45,039 nucleotides of DNA, taken from NCBI GenBank assembly GCA_902798825.1, contig CADBYI010000004.1, positions 76,290 through 121,328 of the forward strand. Reading direction: 5' to 3'. The number at the start of each line of letters is the position of its first letter. Positions within the stretch are counted from its first letter, which is position 1. Shown here piece by piece: positions 24,666-33,507 of the stretch. The position numbers and the translations under genes are program-made. This DNA is from an uncultured Eubacteriales bacterium. Its GTDB lineage: Bacteria; Bacillota; Clostridia; Christensenellales; CAG-138. The notes under the pieces were generated by a model. That model did not search any database, was not told the origin of the DNA, and saw nothing but the letters and a program-made list of their open reading frames with translations.

Positions 24666-25073
24666 TTACTTGGCTGCCGGGATGGGCTCGTTCATGGCCC
24701 AGGTGAACAGGTCACGAAGCTTCCCCTGGGTGTTGGTGAAGGTGAAGACGGTGCCGCCGTTGGTCTCGATGGTGAGGGTGGAGAAGAGGAACTTCTTTTC
24801 GAAGCGCCACTCCTTCACGCTCTCCCGCCGGATCATCTGCATATCCCCGCCCCCGAAGGGGGTGAAGAGGATCAGTATCCGCCTATCCGTGACGGCCACC
24901 AGCTTCCGGTTGCCCTCGTGGACACCGGTGAGCAGGCAGTTGAGCCGTTCATATTCCCCCAGCACCTGGGATTCCCCCAGCACCTGGGTAAGGGCCTTGA
25001 GCTCCTTGCGATAGTAGAAATCGCTGTAGATGCCCAGCTCCCGCAGCCGATTGTCGAGATCGCTCCGGACCAT
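24666..25073 (-). CDS. Bacterial PH-like domain protein
   Basis: A 135-residue protein. The C-terminal two-thirds (about residues 50-130) has the beta-rich pattern of YokE-like bacterial PH domains: GNRKLVAVTDRRILILF, then FSTLTIETNGGTVFTFTN and a closing helix (KLRDLFTWAM). The N-terminal part is helical (residues 1-45). A short internal duplication (LGESQVLGE) is encoded by a direct repeat of CCCCAGCACCTGGG. It starts 3 bases after the stop of the split symporter, and no promoter is seen, so it is co-transcribed with it. Function unknown. Confidence 0.65.
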   Translation of the reverse strand: MVRSDLDNRLRELGIYSDFYYRKELKALTQVLGESQVLGEYERLNCLLTGVHEGNRKLVAVTDRRILILFTPFGGGDMQMIRRESVKEWRFEKKFLFSTLTIETNGGTVFTFTNTQGKLRDLFTWAMNEPIPAAK

Positions 25074-25076
25074 GCC

Positions 25077-26359
25077 TTATTTCAGCACGGAGTCGGCCTT
25101 GAGGAAGCCCAGCTTCTTGGCGATGCAGCAGGTGCAGGTCAAGTCGCCGGTGACGTTCAGGGCGGTACGACCCATGTCGAGGATGGCGTCGATGCCCAGG
25201 ATCATGGCGTAAGCGCCCGCCAGGGTGGTGCCGGCCTCGATGGGCAGGTCGATGCCCTGCATGACCATGGCCAGCATGATGGCGCCGGCGCCGGGCACGC
25301 CCGCGGTGCCGATGGAGGCCAGGGTGGCCAGGAGCACGATCATGCCCATCTCACCCATGGTCAGGCCGCGGCCGTAGCAGGACATGACCAGGAAGAAGGC
25401 GCAGACGCCCTGGTAGATAGCCGTGCCGTCCATGTTGATGGTGGCGCCCAGGGGCAGGGAGAAGGCATAGACCTCCTTGTCCACGCCCAGGTTCTCCGCC
25501 GCGGCGAAGGTGGTGGGCAGGGTGCCGTTGGAAGAACGGGTGACGAAGGCGGTGATGAAGGGCGTGCGGGCCTCCTTGAAGAAGGCGCCCAGCTTGATGC
25601 GGAAGATAGCCAGCAGGCCGCCGTAGACCGCCACGATGTGGATGAGGTAGCCCAGGAAGCAGGCGATGGTCACGGTCAGCAGCGCGCCGGCCACCTTGGC
25701 GCCGTTCTTGGCGAACACCTCGCAGATCAGCACGGCCACGCCGATGGGGGCGTACTGCATGATGCCGGCCACGATCTTCATCATGTGGTGGTGGAGATGG
25801 TGCGGATGCGCTCATCCTCGGACACCTTCATGAAGGACAGGCAGAGGCCGAAGACCAGGGAGAAGAAGATGACCTGGAGCACGGTCTCGTTGACCAGGGA
25901 CTGAAGCACGCTGGTGGGGACGATGCTGTAGATGACCTCCCACACGTTGGTGGAAGCGGTCTTGCCGGCGGCGTCAGCAGCCAGCTGGGTCACCGCGGCC
26001 AGCTCGGCGTGGGGTTGGAAGATGTTGCCCATGACGAGACCGATGATGACGCCGCAGGCAGAGGTGGCCAGGTAGATGATGACCACGCGGATACCGACCC
26101 TGCCCACGTTGGCGGGAGAGACGGAGGACGCGCCCACCACCAGGGAGCCCACGATGATCGGGATGATGATCATCTTCAGCAGCCGGGTGAAGATGGTGCC
26201 GAACATGCTGATCCAAGCCGGCAGGGCCGTGACGCCCTTGGCAGCCAGGATGATGCCCGCCACCGCGCCGATGACCAGGCCGATGAGGATCTTGTAGAGT
26301 ACGTTGACGTTCAGGTATGCCCGCAGGATACCGCCCTTCTTGGGTTCGTTGTTTGCCAT
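25077..26359 (-). pseudogene. Na+/dicarboxylate-type (DAACS) symporter split by deletion and frameshift
   Basis: Two leftward frames together form a DAACS-family carrier (GltP/DctA/SstT type). The N-terminal half is 25781-26359 (192 residues) and the C-terminal half 25077-25784 (235 residues). The second half holds the HP1 motif SSNGTLPTT, NMDGTA and ALNVTGDL, the substrate/sodium-binding blocks of the family. The first half ends at EDERIRTISTTT and stops with a TGA that overlaps the ATG of the second. In full-length relatives about 16 residues (an A-E-T...GLAEAM-type helix) lie between EDERI-R and MMKIVAGIMQYAPIG, so the break removes sequence and shifts frame. RBS AGGAGGGG precedes 26359. 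It could be a decaying gene, a split gene or an assembly error. Confidence 0.8.
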
Positions 26360-26554
26360 AGAAACCCCTCCTACTATTTTTTCCCCGACCCGGCGAACCG
26401 GGCAATTCGGGATGGTAATAATATATCATGACCATAGCAAAAAGGGAAGAGATATCAAAAAAAATTCAAACATTTTGTCCTAGGTGTGAACTGCCCGCCC
26501 CTGCGTCCTCCGAACGGGGCTCGCTATTCCTTTGAAAAACAAGGCGGTTTCCCC

Positions 26555-26583
26555 TTGCGTTGGCGTGATATTTTTGGTATGAT
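26555..26583 (+). promoter_or_regulatory. Promoter of the nucleoside ABC operon
   Basis: -35 TTGCGT (26555-26560) and -10 TATGAT (26578-26583) have a 17-base spacer. Transcription would begin near 26590, giving a leader of about 215 bases before the ATPase gene. Confidence 0.65.
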
Positions 26584-26642
26584 ACAGTTGAAAATATGTC
26601 TGGGTGAATGAATTATATTCTTGTTCACCGGAAGGGATCGCC

Positions 26643-26747
26643 ATGACGCCGAACATCGCCAGCTTTGCAACCGGTCAAAGAAAGGGACGGACCCTGTCCG
26701 CCCCCCTGGCGGCGAGGCCGGCGGCTATAGGTGCGCATCGACTGTAA
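26643..26747 (+). CDS. Possible leader peptide of the nucleoside operon
   Basis: A 34-codon ORF, starting MTPNIASFATGQRKGR and rich in Ala and Arg. GGAAGGG lies 6 bases before the ATG. The stop TAA (26745-26747) falls at the top of the 5' arm of the transcription terminator, so a ribosome that finishes the ORF would cover that arm and favour read-through. No run of a single amino acid codon suggests an obvious amino acid signal. The ORF could also be a by-product of conserved RNA structure. Confidence 0.45.
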   Translation: MTPNIASFATGQRKGRTLSAPLAARPAAIGAHRL

Positions 26748-26772
26748 CAAGGACTGTCGGTGCGCTTTTTTT
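26731..26772 (+). terminator. Attenuator terminator of the nucleoside operon
   Basis: Arms GTGCGCATCGACTGT and ACTGTCGGTGCGC pair with one mismatch and a G-U pair, followed by TTTTTTT. It is 34 bases before the ATPase start codon, so it must be controlled for the operon to be expressed. Confidence 0.85.
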
Positions 26773-26805
26773 GTTGAGGACATACTATAAGGAAGGGGGA
26801 TCGGT

Positions 26806-28314
26806 ATGGAAGAGATCCTGCGCATGGAGCACATCACCAAGAAGTTCGGTGAGTTCTATGCGAACAAGGACATCAACCTGGACGTGCAGAAGGGCGAGGT
26901 CCACACCCTGCTGGGGGAGAACGGCGCCGGCAAGAGCACGCTCATGAACATCCTGTTCGGGCTCTATCAGCCCACCGACGGCCAGATCTATCTGCACGGC
27001 AAGCGGGTGGCCATCGACTCCCCCGCCACCGCGGTGAAGCTGGGCATCGGCATGGTCCATCAGCACTTCATGCTGGTGGAGGCCATGACCGTGTTCGAGA
27101 ACATCATCCTGGGGGATCGGAACACCAGGGGCATCTTCATCGACAAGGACGCCCGGCGAAAGGAGATTTTGGAGCTGTCGGCCCGGTACGGCCTGGACGT
27201 GGAGCTGGACAAGCCCATCACCGACATCGCCGTGGGCGCCCAGCAGCGGGTGGAGATTTTGAAGGCCCTCTATCGGGGGGCGGAGCTGCTGGTGCTGGAC
27301 GAGCCCACCGCCGCCCTGACGGACATGGAGGTGGAGGGCCTTTTCCGGATCATGAAAAAGCTCACCGGCGAGGGCAAGAGCATCATCTTCATCAGCCACA
27401 AGATGCGGGAGGTGCTGCACATCTCGGACCGAATCACCATATTGCGGGCCGGGGAGACGGTGAAGACCCTGAATCGGGGCGAGACCACCGGGGAGGAGCT
27501 GGCCAACCTGATGATCGGCCGGGAGCTGGCCCCCTCCCACTACGAGAAGGTCAGCGAAAGCCGGGAGCCGGTCATCGCCCTCTCCCAGGTGGACTATCAC
27601 AAGCAGAGCAAGCACAACGGCCTGAACGGCGTCACCCTCCGGGTGGGCCGGGGCGAGATATTGGGCATCGCCGGCGTGGACGGCAACGGACAGAGCCAGC
27701 TGGCCCAGCTGGTCACCGGCGTCATCGCCCCCGAGGGGGGCACCGTGGATTTGAAGGGCAGCAAGGTGGCCACCTTCTCCCCCAACGGCTTCATTTCGGA
27801 GAACGTGTCCCACATCCCCGAGGATCGGAACAAGATGGGGCTGGTGGGGAACATGTCCGTCATGGAGAACATCGTGCTCAAGGAGACCGACGACCCCCAG
27901 TTTTCCGACGCCAAGGGCTGGCACCTGAAGAAGCGGGCCATCCGGGCCTATGCCGAAAAGATGCAGCAAAAGTACGACATCCGCTGCCAGTCCGTGCTTC
28001 AGGAGGCCAGGAACCTGTCCGGCGGCAACCAGCAGAAGGTCATATTGGCAAGGGAGCTCGAAAACGAGCCGGACCTGCTGGTGGCGGTCCACCCCACCAG
28101 GGGCCTTGACATCGGGGCCACCCGCTTCGTCCACGACACCATGATCGCCGCCCGGGACAAGGGCTGCGGGGTGCTGCTGATCTCCGCGGACTTCGACGAG
28201 ATTTTGGAGATGAGCGACCGCATCGTCGTCATGTTCGAGGGGGCGGTCATGGGCGAATATTCCGGCATCAATCCCCCCATCGACCAGATTTCCCTGGCCA
28301 TGGCCGGCAAGTAA
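26806..28314 (+). CDS. Nucleoside-type ABC transporter ATPase (YufO/NupO-like)
   Basis: A 502-residue double ATPase, the usual length for sugar and nucleoside importers of the RbsA/NupO type. In the first half, Walker A is GENGAGKST (37-45), the signature-like segment is VGAQQRVEI and Walker B LLVLDEPTAALTDME. In the second half, Walker A is degenerate (GVDGNGQSQ) and the signature LSGGNQQKVILAREL is intact, a normal asymmetry in this family. The ATG follows AAGGAAGGGGG. With the two permeases and BMP protein it forms a purine-nucleoside-type importer. The substrate is inferred from the family. Confidence 0.9.
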   Translation: MEEILRMEHITKKFGEFYANKDINLDVQKGEVHTLLGENGAGKSTLMNILFGLYQPTDGQIYLHGKRVAIDSPATAVKLGIGMVHQHFMLVEAMTVFENIILGDRNTRGIFIDKDARRKEILELSARYGLDVELDKPITDIAVGAQQRVEILKALYRGAELLVLDEPTAALTDMEVEGLFRIMKKLTGEGKSIIFISHKMREVLHISDRITILRAGETVKTLNRGETTGEELANLMIGRELAPSHYEKVSESREPVIALSQVDYHKQSKHNGLNGVTLRVGRGEILGIAGVDGNGQSQLAQLVTGVIAPEGGTVDLKGSKVATFSPNGFISENVSHIPEDRNKMGLVGNMSVMENIVLKETDDPQFSDAKGWHLKKRAIRAYAEKMQQKYDIRCQSVLQEARNLSGGNQQKVILARELENEPDLLVAVHPTRGLDIGATRFVHDTMIAARDKGCGVLLISADFDEILEMSDRIVVMFEGAVMGEYSGINPPIDQISLAMAGK

Positions 28315-28326
28315 GGAGGCTGCGCG

Positions 28327-29379
28327 ATGAACAAAAACAAGCTTTTCAGCGTCCTGGTGCCCCTTGTCTCCGTGCTCTTGGCCTTCCTCATCGGCTGCGT
28401 CATCATGGCCGTGCTGAAGGCCAATCCGGCCACGGCCCTGGGGGCCCTGTGGAAGGGGGCTTTCGGCACCAAGCGGAACGTGGGCACCACCCTGGCCCGG
28501 TCCACGCCCCTGATCTTCACCAGCCTCTGCGCCTGCTTCGCCTATCGGTGCGGGGTGTTCAACCTGGGCGGCGAGGGCCAGTTCCTCATGGGCTCCATCG
28601 CCTGCTGCTACGTGGCCACCCAAAGCGGCATCACGGGCCTGCCCGGCATCGTCCTGTGCCTGGCGGCGGGGGCCCTGGCCGGAGGCCTGTGGGCGGCGGT
28701 GCCCGGGCTCCTCAAGATCTATCGGGGCCAGAACGAGATGATCATCTCCATCATGCTCAACTATGTGGCCACATTGTTCATGGGCGTGGTCTACACCAAC
28801 TGGCTCAGGGAGGGGAGCGTGCCCCAGACCATGTCCGTGCCCAACGAGGTGAAGCTGACCCGGCTCTTCGGCCTTCGGTGCACCAGCGCCTTCATCATCG
28901 CGGTGGTCATAGGGCTGCTCATCTACTACTTCCTGTTCTACACCTCCATGGGCTTTCAGCTTCGGGCGGTGGGCCTGAACATGACGGCCTCCGAGTTCAA
29001 CGGCTTCTCGGTGAAGAAATACATCCTCTTCTCCTTCCTGTTCTCCGGCGTCATCGCCGGCATCGGCGGCAGCGCGGAGCTGCTGGGCACCCAGTTTCGG
29101 CTCATCAACGGCTTCGGCGCGGGCTACGGCTTCGACGGCGTGGCCATGGCCCTGATCGCCCAGCTCCACCCCCTGGCGGCCATACTGGTGGCCATCTTCT
29201 TCGCGGCCCTGCGGGTGGGGTCCACCACCATGCAGGCGGCCACGGGCGTGCCCACCAGCGTGTCTGAGATCATCCAGGCTCTGGTCATCGTGTTCACGGT
29301 GGCCGGATTGGCCCTGGTGAAGCTGCCGGAGTTCAAGGCGTTTTTAGAGCGGCTCTTCCCCGCGAGAAAGGAGGCGTGA
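28327..29379 (+). CDS. Nucleoside-type ABC permease (YufP/NupP-like)
   Basis: A 350-residue permease with about 9-10 TM segments. VFNLGGEGQFLMGSI (residues 75-89) is the hallmark block of BMP-associated permeases, and GQNEMIISIMLNYVA is the second. The N-terminus (MNKNKLFSVLVPLVS) begins in TM1. It lies 12 bases after the ATPase gene with AAGGAGG just before. Confidence 0.9.
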   Translation: MNKNKLFSVLVPLVSVLLAFLIGCVIMAVLKANPATALGALWKGAFGTKRNVGTTLARSTPLIFTSLCACFAYRCGVFNLGGEGQFLMGSIACCYVATQSGITGLPGIVLCLAAGALAGGLWAAVPGLLKIYRGQNEMIISIMLNYVATLFMGVVYTNWLREGSVPQTMSVPNEVKLTRLFGLRCTSAFIIAVVIGLLIYYFLFYTSMGFQLRAVGLNMTASEFNGFSVKKYILFSFLFSGVIAGIGGSAELLGTQFRLINGFGAGYGFDGVAMALIAQLHPLAAILVAIFFAALRVGSTTMQAATGVPTSVSEIIQALVIVFTVAGLALVKLPEFKAFLERLFPARKEA

Positions 29380-29382
29380 GCC

Positions 29383-30315
29383 ATGGATATGAGCTTTGTG
29401 ACCAACCTGCTCCTGGCCAGCGTCCGCATGGCGACGCCGCTGATCTTCGTGTCCTTGGCGGAGCTGTATTCCCAGCGGGCGGGCCTGACCAACATCGGTT
29501 TGGAGGGCCTGGCCACCATCGGCTCCCTGGTGGGCTTCATGGTGAGCCTGCTGACCAAGAGTCCTCTGCTGGGGGTCCTGGCGGGCATGATGGCGGGCAT
29601 TCTCGTCAACATGATCTTCGCCTACGCCACCATCACCCTCTGCGCCGAGCAGATCGTCTACGGCATGGCCATCAACATCTTCGCCCCGGCCCTGGCGGCC
29701 TTCATCTACCGGATCTACTTCGGCAGCGGTTCCGAGCTGGTCCAGGTGAAACTCATGAGCACCCTGGCGAACGCTATGGGCATCACCCCCGGCAACTTCT
29801 TCACGAAGCTCCTGCTGGACCAGACGTTCATGGTGTATCTGGCCTATGCGCTGGTGGTGTTCACCGCCGTCTATTTCAACCGGACCAAGAGCGGACTCAA
29901 CTACAAGGCCGTGGGCGAATACCCCAAGGCCGCCGCCACGCTGGGCATCGACGTGATCAAAACCAAGTATCTGGCCAGCGTCATCTGCGGGGCCCTGGCC
30001 GGCATCGGCGGCGCCTACATCACCACCTGCTACACCACCACCTATGTGGACGGCAACATCGCGGGCCGGGGCTTCATCGCCCTGGCGGCGGTGATCTTCG
30101 GCCGGTGGAGCGCCGGCGGCGTGCTGCTGGCGTGCCTGTTCTTCGGCTTCTTCGACGCCCTGCAGATCCGGCTCCAGGTGGCCTCCTTCGGCCTGCCCTA
30201 CCAGTTCTTCCAGATGATCCCCTACGTGGCCACGGTGGTGGTCCTGGCCCTCATCGGCATGAAGAAAGCCGGCCCCAAGAGCTGCGGCAAGCCCTACCGC
30301 AAGGAGGAGCGCTGA
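29383..30315 (+). CDS. Nucleoside-type ABC permease (YufQ/NupQ-like)
   Basis: A 310-residue permease with about eight TM segments. It begins immediately after its partner (3 bases) with GAAAGGAGG upstream. The block NIGLEGLATIGSLVGF corresponds to the conserved N-[IL]-G-EG segment, and CAEQIVYGMAINIFAPALAAF is the second permease block. It completes the heterodimeric membrane channel with the preceding gene. Confidence 0.9.
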   Translation: MDMSFVTNLLLASVRMATPLIFVSLAELYSQRAGLTNIGLEGLATIGSLVGFMVSLLTKSPLLGVLAGMMAGILVNMIFAYATITLCAEQIVYGMAINIFAPALAAFIYRIYFGSGSELVQVKLMSTLANAMGITPGNFFTKLLLDQTFMVYLAYALVVFTAVYFNRTKSGLNYKAVGEYPKAAATLGIDVIKTKYLASVICGALAGIGGAYITTCYTTTYVDGNIAGRGFIALAAVIFGRWSAGGVLLACLFFGFFDALQIRLQVASFGLPYQFFQMIPYVATVVVLALIGMKKAGPKSCGKPYRKEER

Positions 30316-30382
30316 TCGTTTATCCCCGATTTTCACCCGCAAGGGAGAAAATAAACCAAGAATCATTTTAAGGAGGATTCGT

Positions 30383-31384
30383 ATGAAAAAGGTATTTGCT
30401 CTCGTGATGACCCTGGTGATGGTCCTGGCCCTGGCGGCCCCCGCGTTCGCCGCGGACAAGACCTACAAGGTGGCCATGATCTGCGACTCCAGCATCTCCG
30501 ACGGCGGCTGGGGCGCGGCCTGCTACAACGCCATGATCGACGCGGCTGCCGCCAACGGCTGGGAGACCGCCTACTCCGACATGATCGACCAGTCCGCCTA
30601 CTATGACTCCATCGTGTCCTACTGCGATCTCGGGTTCGACCTCATCTACGCCCCCGGCAACCAGTACACCGACGCCGTGCTTCAGGCGGCCGAGGAATAT
30701 CCGGAGATCGCCTTCGCCCTCCTCAACGGCGGTGTGAACACCCCCGAGAAGGCCGTGAACAAGAACGTGACCTCCCTGCTGCCCAACGCCACCCAGATCG
30801 GCTGGATCGCGGGCGCTCTGGCGGGCCTGATGACCGAGAGCGGCACCATCGCCTTCATCGGCGGCATGGAGCTCGATACCACCAAGGCCAAGTACGCCGG
30901 CTATGCCGAGGCCGCCGCCTATGTGGGCGAGAAGGCCGGCAAGACCGTGAAGACGTTGGACATCGTCTACTCCAACTCCTTCTCCGCCAGCGACAAGGGC
31001 ATCGAGTTCGCCAAGGCCATGATCGACCAGGGTGCGGACGTGTTCTTCGGCGACGCCTCCGCCGTTGACTCCGGCGCCCGCCAGGCCATCGACGAGGCCA
31101 ACAAGGCCGCCGGCGCCGTGAAGATCTTCGACATCGCCCAGCCCGCCGACATCCTGGGCCAGAACGAGTGCATCATCTGCAGCCAGGTCACCGACAACTC
31201 CTCCCTGGTGGGCCTGAGCATGCAGGCGGTGGTGAACGGCACCTTCGGCGGCGAGGTCATCTACGGCACGCTCCAGAACGGCGCCCTTTCCGCGGGCCGC
31301 ATCAGCGACCTGGTCCCCGCCGAGATCCAGGAGCAGTACAAGGCCTATCTCGCCGAGATGGTGGCCGACACGTTCATGAAGTAA
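30383..31384 (+). CDS. BMP-family nucleoside-binding protein
   Basis: A 333-residue substrate-binding protein of the BMP (basic membrane protein) family, which captures nucleosides for NupOPQ-type importers. The signal peptide is MKKVFALVMTLVMVLALAAPAFA, with cleavage likely after AFA, and there is no lipobox Cys although homologues in Gram-positives are usually lipoproteins. The opening DGGWGAACYNAM matches the family's first nucleoside-binding block. LIYAPGNQYTDAV and AFIGGMELDTTKAK are further hallmarks. AAGGAGG precedes the ATG. It comes last in the operon, unlike the usual first position. Confidence 0.9.
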   Translation: MKKVFALVMTLVMVLALAAPAFAADKTYKVAMICDSSISDGGWGAACYNAMIDAAAANGWETAYSDMIDQSAYYDSIVSYCDLGFDLIYAPGNQYTDAVLQAAEEYPEIAFALLNGGVNTPEKAVNKNVTSLLPNATQIGWIAGALAGLMTESGTIAFIGGMELDTTKAKYAGYAEAAAYVGEKAGKTVKTLDIVYSNSFSASDKGIEFAKAMIDQGADVFFGDASAVDSGARQAIDEANKAAGAVKIFDIAQPADILGQNECIICSQVTDNSSLVGLSMQAVVNGTFGGEVIYGTLQNGALSAGRISDLVPAEIQEQYKAYLAEMVADTFMK

Positions 31385-31390
31385 GCCAAT

Positions 31391-31528
31391 TCATTCTGTT
31401 GAAATCTTCGATTTCAACAGAATGAGGCGCCGCATTCGCTCTGCTTGCGGCTCTGCCTAAAAACCTATGGTTTTCCGGGCGGCAGAGCCGTAGGGTGTCA
31501 AATCCGCCGTACATGCCGCCGGATTTGA
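31391..31528 (+). repeat. Three consecutive stem-loops after the BMP gene
   Basis: A perfect 14-bp hairpin CATTCTGTTGAAAT-CTTCG-loop (31392-31424) follows the stop. Then come arms CGGCTCTGCC/GGCAGAGCCG (31448-31490), enclosing AAAACC/GGTTTT, and arms TCAAATCCG/CGGATTTGA (31498-31528). None has a T-run. This accounts for most of the 437-base gap 31385-31821. The rest holds a terminator (31608-31646) and about 170 bases with no feature that I recognise. Confidence 0.75.
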
Positions 31529-31607
31529 CGGATTATAGCCGCCCGTTCCTTTTCAGTTGGTTGCGTGCGCGCGGCTACACCGCGCCTGAGAATCTATGCT
31601 CAAAACA

Positions 31608-31646
31608 AGGGATCACGGCCTGTTCAGGCGTGATCCCTCTTTTTTC
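31608..31646. terminator. Terminator of the nucleoside operon, also for sufCB
   Basis: AGGGATCACG / CGTGATCCCT (31608-31617 with 31629-31638) forms a perfect 10-bp stem, with CTTTTTTCC on the right and a TTGTTTTG tract on the leftward strand. It can end both convergent operons. Confidence 0.85.
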
Positions 31647-31821
31647 CTTCTGCTTCTCTTTTTTCGGTTCCTTTTTACCCCTGTGCAAAGTATAGTCGAA
31701 AGCTGCGCTGCCACTTGCTTTCTCCTTGCTTTGCCCGTGCTGCGCCTCGCTGCATCTGTCACAGGCAGTGCTCGGCTCCGCACCCCTTCACCGAAGAGAA
31801 AAAAGGAACAAAGAAAACGTC

Positions 31822-32745
31822 CTACTGCAAGAACCCGTTGATGATCTGCTCCTCGGCCTCGGCCTCGGTGAGGCCCAGAGTCATGAGCTTGGTGAGCTGC
31901 TCCCCGGCGATCTTGCCGATGGCGGCCTCGTGGACCAGGGCGGCGTCCAGATCGTTGGCCTCGAGACCGGGGACGGCCAGGATGCGGCCGTTGTCCATGA
32001 TGATGGAGTCGCACTCCGTGTGGCCGGAGCAGGGGGCGTTGCCCACGATCTTGGCGTCGAACTTCTGATAGGAGTCGTCCCGGGCCACGGACCGGGACAC
32101 CACGTCCGCCGTGGCGCCGGCGCCGTTCAGGTTCACCACATAGGTGCTGATGGCCCGCTGCTGCCCGTGGGTCATGAGCCGCTCCCGGACCAACAGCTTG
32201 GCCCCGGCCTTGAGCTCCGCGGTGGTGGTGCGGACGGTGTCGTCCACGCCCTTGATCTGGACCATCTCCATCTCCACCAGGCTCCCCTCCTCCTGGTAGA
32301 CCTCGGTGCCCGGGTTCAATATGCGCTTGCCTGTGCCCTCGCCGGAGCCGTAGTGCTTTTCCACATACTTCACGTGGGCGTTCTTGCCCACATAGAACCG
32401 GTGGATGCCGTCGTGCTGGGCGTCCTGGTTGCCGCAGTTGTCGATGCCGCAGCCCGCCACGATGAGCACGTCCGCCCCCTCGCCCACGAAGAAGTCGTTG
32501 TAGACCACCTCCTTGAGGCCGGTCTGGGTCAGGACCACGGGGATGTGGACGCTCTCGTTCTTGGTGAAAGGCGCGATGCGGATGTCCATGCCGCTCACGT
32601 CGGTCTTGGAGGTGATCTCAATGTTGGCCGTGGACCGCCGCCCCGCCATCTGGCTGTTGCTGCGGATGTTGTAGGCCCCCTCGGGCACGGTGTGCAAATC
32701 CGCGATCTCCCGGAGCAGCCGCTTTTGTATCTCGTCCAGCTTCAT
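31822..32745 (-). CDS. sufB: SufB/SufD-family Fe-S scaffold (minimal SUF system)
   Basis: A 307-residue SufB/SufD-family protein that builds [Fe-S] clusters with SufC. The right-handed beta-helix core is followed by the closing block HEAAIGKIAGEQL...MTLGLTEAEAEEQIINGFL. A cysteine/histidine cluster PCSGHTECD (near residues 240-250) and CGIDNCGNQDAQHD are candidate cluster ligands. It is shorter than SufB of complete suf operons (about 470) and no SufS, SufU or SufD gene is present, so this is the two-gene SufC-SufB arrangement (also called SMS) of anaerobes. The start at 32745 overlaps the sufC stop (ATGA). Confidence 0.88.
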   Translation of the reverse strand: MKLDEIQKRLLREIADLHTVPEGAYNIRSNSQMAGRRSTANIEITSKTDVSGMDIRIAPFTKNESVHIPVVLTQTGLKEVVYNDFFVGEGADVLIVAGCGIDNCGNQDAQHDGIHRFYVGKNAHVKYVEKHYGSGEGTGKRILNPGTEVYQEEGSLVEMEMVQIKGVDDTVRTTTAELKAGAKLLVRERLMTHGQQRAISTYVVNLNGAGATADVVSRSVARDDSYQKFDAKIVGNAPCSGHTECDSIIMDNGRILAVPGLEANDLDAALVHEAAIGKIAGEQLTKLMTLGLTEAEAEEQIINGFLQ

Positions 32746-33491
32746 GCGTCGATCCCTCCCTTCCGGCTGATCATGTGGCATTCGGACACGGCGGACGGGG
32801 TGCCCATGACCCGGGGCAGGACCTGCTCCCGGGGCCCCTGGGCCTCCACCTTGCCGTCCTTCAAAACCACGATCTCGTCGGCGATGTTCAGTATCCGCTC
32901 CTGGTGGGAAATGATGAGGATGGAGCTGTTTTGAATGGTCTTTCGCATGTTCTCAAAGACCTCAATGAGATTCTGGAAGCTCCACAGGTCGATGCCCGCC
33001 TCGGGCTCGTCGAAGACGGACAGGGCCGCGCCGCGAGCCAGGACCGTGGCGATCTCGATGCGCTTGAGCTCCCCGCCGGACAATGAGGCGTTCACCTCCC
33101 GGTCGATATAGTCCCGGGCGCACATGCCCACGGCGGACAGATACGCGCAGGCCCCGGCGGTGCTCAGCTGCTTGCCGGAGGCGATGCGGATCAAATCCTT
33201 CACCCGGATGCCCTTGAACCGGACCGGCGTCTGAAAGGCATAGGCGATGCCCCGCCGGGCCCGGTCGGTGATGCCCAGGTCCGTGATGTCCTCTCCCTTA
33301 AAATAGATGCGCCCCTCCGTGGGGGTTTCGATGCCCGCGATGAGCCGGGCCAGGGTGCTCTTGCCGCCGCCGTTGGGGCCGGTGATGACCACCAGCTTGT
33401 TCTCCGGGACCGTGAGACTCACCCCGCGGATGATCTCCTTGTCGCCTCGCTCCTCCGCCACCTGGAAGGACACGTTCTCGAGTTTCAGCAT
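32742..33491 (-). CDS. sufC: Fe-S assembly ATPase SufC
   Basis: A 249-residue ABC-type ATPase. Walker A is GPNGGGKST (38-46), signature LSGGELKRIEIATVL and Walker B ALSVFDEPEAGID, the SufC variant with Glu-Ala-Gly-Ile-Asp. It has a SufC-typical Q-loop region AYAFQTPVRFKGIRV. It forms a complex with the SufB-like protein, with which it is translationally coupled. The ribosome site is GAGAGGAACC. Confidence 0.93.
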   Translation of the reverse strand: MLKLENVSFQVAEERGDKEIIRGVSLTVPENKLVVITGPNGGGKSTLARLIAGIETPTEGRIYFKGEDITDLGITDRARRGIAYAFQTPVRFKGIRVKDLIRIASGKQLSTAGACAYLSAVGMCARDYIDREVNASLSGGELKRIEIATVLARGAALSVFDEPEAGIDLWSFQNLIEVFENMRKTIQNSSILIISHQERILNIADEIVVLKDGKVEAQGPREQVLPRVMGTPSAVSECHMISRKGGIDA

Positions 33492-33507
33492 ATGGTTCCT
33501 CTCTATG

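Larger units (their letters stand above)
26603..26772 (+). ncRNA. Structured attenuator leader of the nucleoside ABC operon
   Basis: The leader folds into a chain of stems: GGTGAA/TTCACC (26603-26629), CTTTG/CAAAG (26663-26680), CCGCC/GGCGG (26698-26712) and a strong terminator (26731-26765) with seven Ts (26766-26772). It does not match the purine, TPP, cobalamin, SAM, glycine, lysine, ydaO, ykkC, GEMM or ZTP consensus patterns I know. A short ORF (26643-26747) with a good ribosome site reads into the terminator's 5' arm. A sensing leader for the transporter is very likely; ligand and mechanism are open. Confidence 0.65.

Noticed and set aside
26600..26790. Purine riboswitch in the nucleoside operon leader
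   Set aside because: The conserved purine-riboswitch core elements are absent, so I left the leader unassigned.
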